A stretch of DNA of 24,318 nucleotides from positions 1 to 24,318 of the forward strand of contig JAZNXH010000165.1 in assembly GCA_045593785.1 (NCBI GenBank), given 5' to 3'. The translations under genes and the position numbers were made by a program. Position 1 is the first letter of the stretch. Every line of letters starts with the position of its first letter. Positions 23,499-24,318 of the stretch are shown piece after piece. The stretch is from SZUA-448 sp045593785 (GTDB lineage Bacteria > Bacillota > Clostridia > Lachnospirales > Lachnospiraceae). A model generated the notes under the pieces. It was not told where the DNA came from. It did no database searches and saw only the letters and a program-made list of their open reading frames with translations.

Positions 23499-24152
23499 CT
23501 TATCTTTCGGACGTTTTACGCTCATCTTTTCTTTTTGTTTGTTCCGTTGCAACTGAGCCATAATCTTGCCCATGTCTTTTCCGTCGTCACGCAACTTACA
23601 ACCGTAAATCTTATCACGGGGACCAAGTTCCTGTACTCTTACAATGGTTCCGTGCAACAACTCACTCATTTCGTTATACTGGAATTTTAATGCGAGTTCT
23701 TCTCCGACATCCATCTCAACATTGGTAACAATTCCAAATCCGGTTGCGCTGATATCCTTCAACTCCACCGTGAGACCTTCAAAATCACGATTTAAACGGT
23801 TCACCCGCACATCGCGACCAATAAACTCGCGGTAAGCTCCACGACGGTTATCCCGTATCGCTTCTGCCAGCGCACCTACCCGGTAATATGGATCGCCTTT
23901 TACTTTTACAGTACTGATCTGTACATCAATCAGCTTCCACGCCAGATTATCCACTACCCAGGAAAGATTAATCTCGATTCCTTCTTTGTTACTCAAGCCA
24001 ATCAGCCGGTCATCCAGATAACAGGCCTCCAACAGAATCTCGTTATCTAATGGTTGGTTCTCCGCTACTGCGGATTCCTTCATCGCATGTGCGCCTTTCG
24101 CGTTGATATGTATTTCGACTTTTGTTCCTGCAGGTACTTCCTGTAGTCTCAT
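23490..24152 (-). CDS. PilZ-domain c-di-GMP receptor, YcgR-like (copy 2)
   Basis: The 220-residue protein has an N-terminal YcgR-like domain and a C-terminal PilZ domain with both binding motifs: RGAYR (RxxxR) within NRRGAYREFIG and DISATG, then IYGCKL. The tail is very basic (KQKEKMSVKRPKDKKK). It is paralogous to the gene at 18082-18726: same length class, same domain order, and matching ends (IMQIQRDK versus IMAQLQRNK). It is convergent with the MoxR operon and has its own promoter. A role in c-di-GMP control of motility is inferred from the family. Confidence 0.85.
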   Translation of the reverse strand: MRLQEVPAGTKVEIHINAKGAHAMKESAVAENQPLDNEILLEACYLDDRLIGLSNKEGIEINLSWVVDNLAWKLIDVQISTVKVKGDPYYRVGALAEAIRDNRRGAYREFIGRDVRVNRLNRDFEGLTVELKDISATGFGIVTNVEMDVGEELALKFQYNEMSELLHGTIVRVQELGPRDKIYGCKLRDDGKDMGKIMAQLQRNKQKEKMSVKRPKDKKK

Positions 24153-24210
24153 CTTGTCTTCTTAAGCTCCTTATCTGCAACACTTCTTAACGGTATATTA
24201 ACACAAGTGT

Positions 24211-24238
24211 ATTATATCATTTTTTCCAATTCCCGCAA
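24211..24238 (-). promoter_or_regulatory. promoter of PilZ copy 2
   Basis: On the minus strand TTGCGG (24238-24233), a 16-base spacer and a perfect TATAAT (24216-24211) precede the gene by about 58 bases. The remaining bases to 24318 hold stops in all minus-strand frames and no gene that I can see. Confidence 0.72.
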
Positions 24239-24318
24239 TACTATTTTCTGAAAAATTACATATTTCTGCACAATTTTCCCGCCCGACGTGCAATATACAC
24301 TCACTTATCTTTTATCAG

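Noticed and set aside
24239..24318. Partial gene at the right edge
   Set aside because: The minus strand has early stops in all three frames and the plus strand shows no start with a ribosome binding site.

Overview
The window looks like a chromosomal segment of a motile, anaerobic Firmicute, most probably a Lachnospiraceae (Roseburia/Eubacterium/Butyrivibrio-like). The reasons are moderate GC, GGAGG-type ribosome binding sites, a four-subunit sodium-pumping decarboxylase with a separate biotin carrier, a FliB-type lysine methylase, two YcgR-like PilZ proteins, and the Firmicute order cysE-cysS-mrnC-rlmB. The genus is inference; no rRNA is present. No insertion sequence, integrase, phage gene or CRISPR array was seen.

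Left part (1-2800): the 5' end of a DUF3810-like membrane protein gene and a small four-helix membrane protein of unknown function (both minus); a divergent pair of tRNA genes, Pro(AGG) on minus and Thr(GGT) on plus, each with a good sigma-A-type promoter; then a FliB-type protein lysine-N-methylase on plus, preceded by three imperfect tandem ~21-bp AT-rich repeats.

Oad operon (2806-6274, minus): oadG-like gamma subunit, biotin carrier, oadB and oadA, with one promoter in front and two stacked terminators behind. Together they decarboxylate oxaloacetate to pyruvate and export Na+. The biotin domain is a separate polypeptide, and OadA keeps only a linker-like tail.

Translation/cysteine operon (6387-12206, minus): a wall-polymer glycosyltransferase gene (TagF-like + GT4), then cysE, cysS, mrnC and rlmB, closed by a large terminator hairpin. 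The last four genes keep the Bacillus order, in which gltX normally sits first; here the TagF-GT4 gene takes that place.

Divergent surface-polymer genes (12354-17206, plus): a GT2-TagF fusion coupled by an ATGA overlap to a polysaccharide pyruvyl transferase-FrhB fusion. The TagF domains of the two divergent proteins are close relatives set in different domain orders. The last ~130 residues of the GT2-TagF protein resemble the first half of the neighbour's GT4 module. The FrhB part has a degenerate ferredoxin-type cysteine pattern. This locus is the best candidate for something undescribed, probably an unusual teichoic-acid-like or phosphoglycerol-decorated surface glycan.

Right part (17161-24318): dapF (minus) overlaps the end of the pyruvyl transferase fusion tail to tail. 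Two paralogous PilZ genes (minus) flank a plus-strand operon of MoxR ATPase, DUF58 protein and membrane transglutaminase. The first PilZ gene and moxR have back-to-back promoters. The longest stretch without a gene is under 250 bases.
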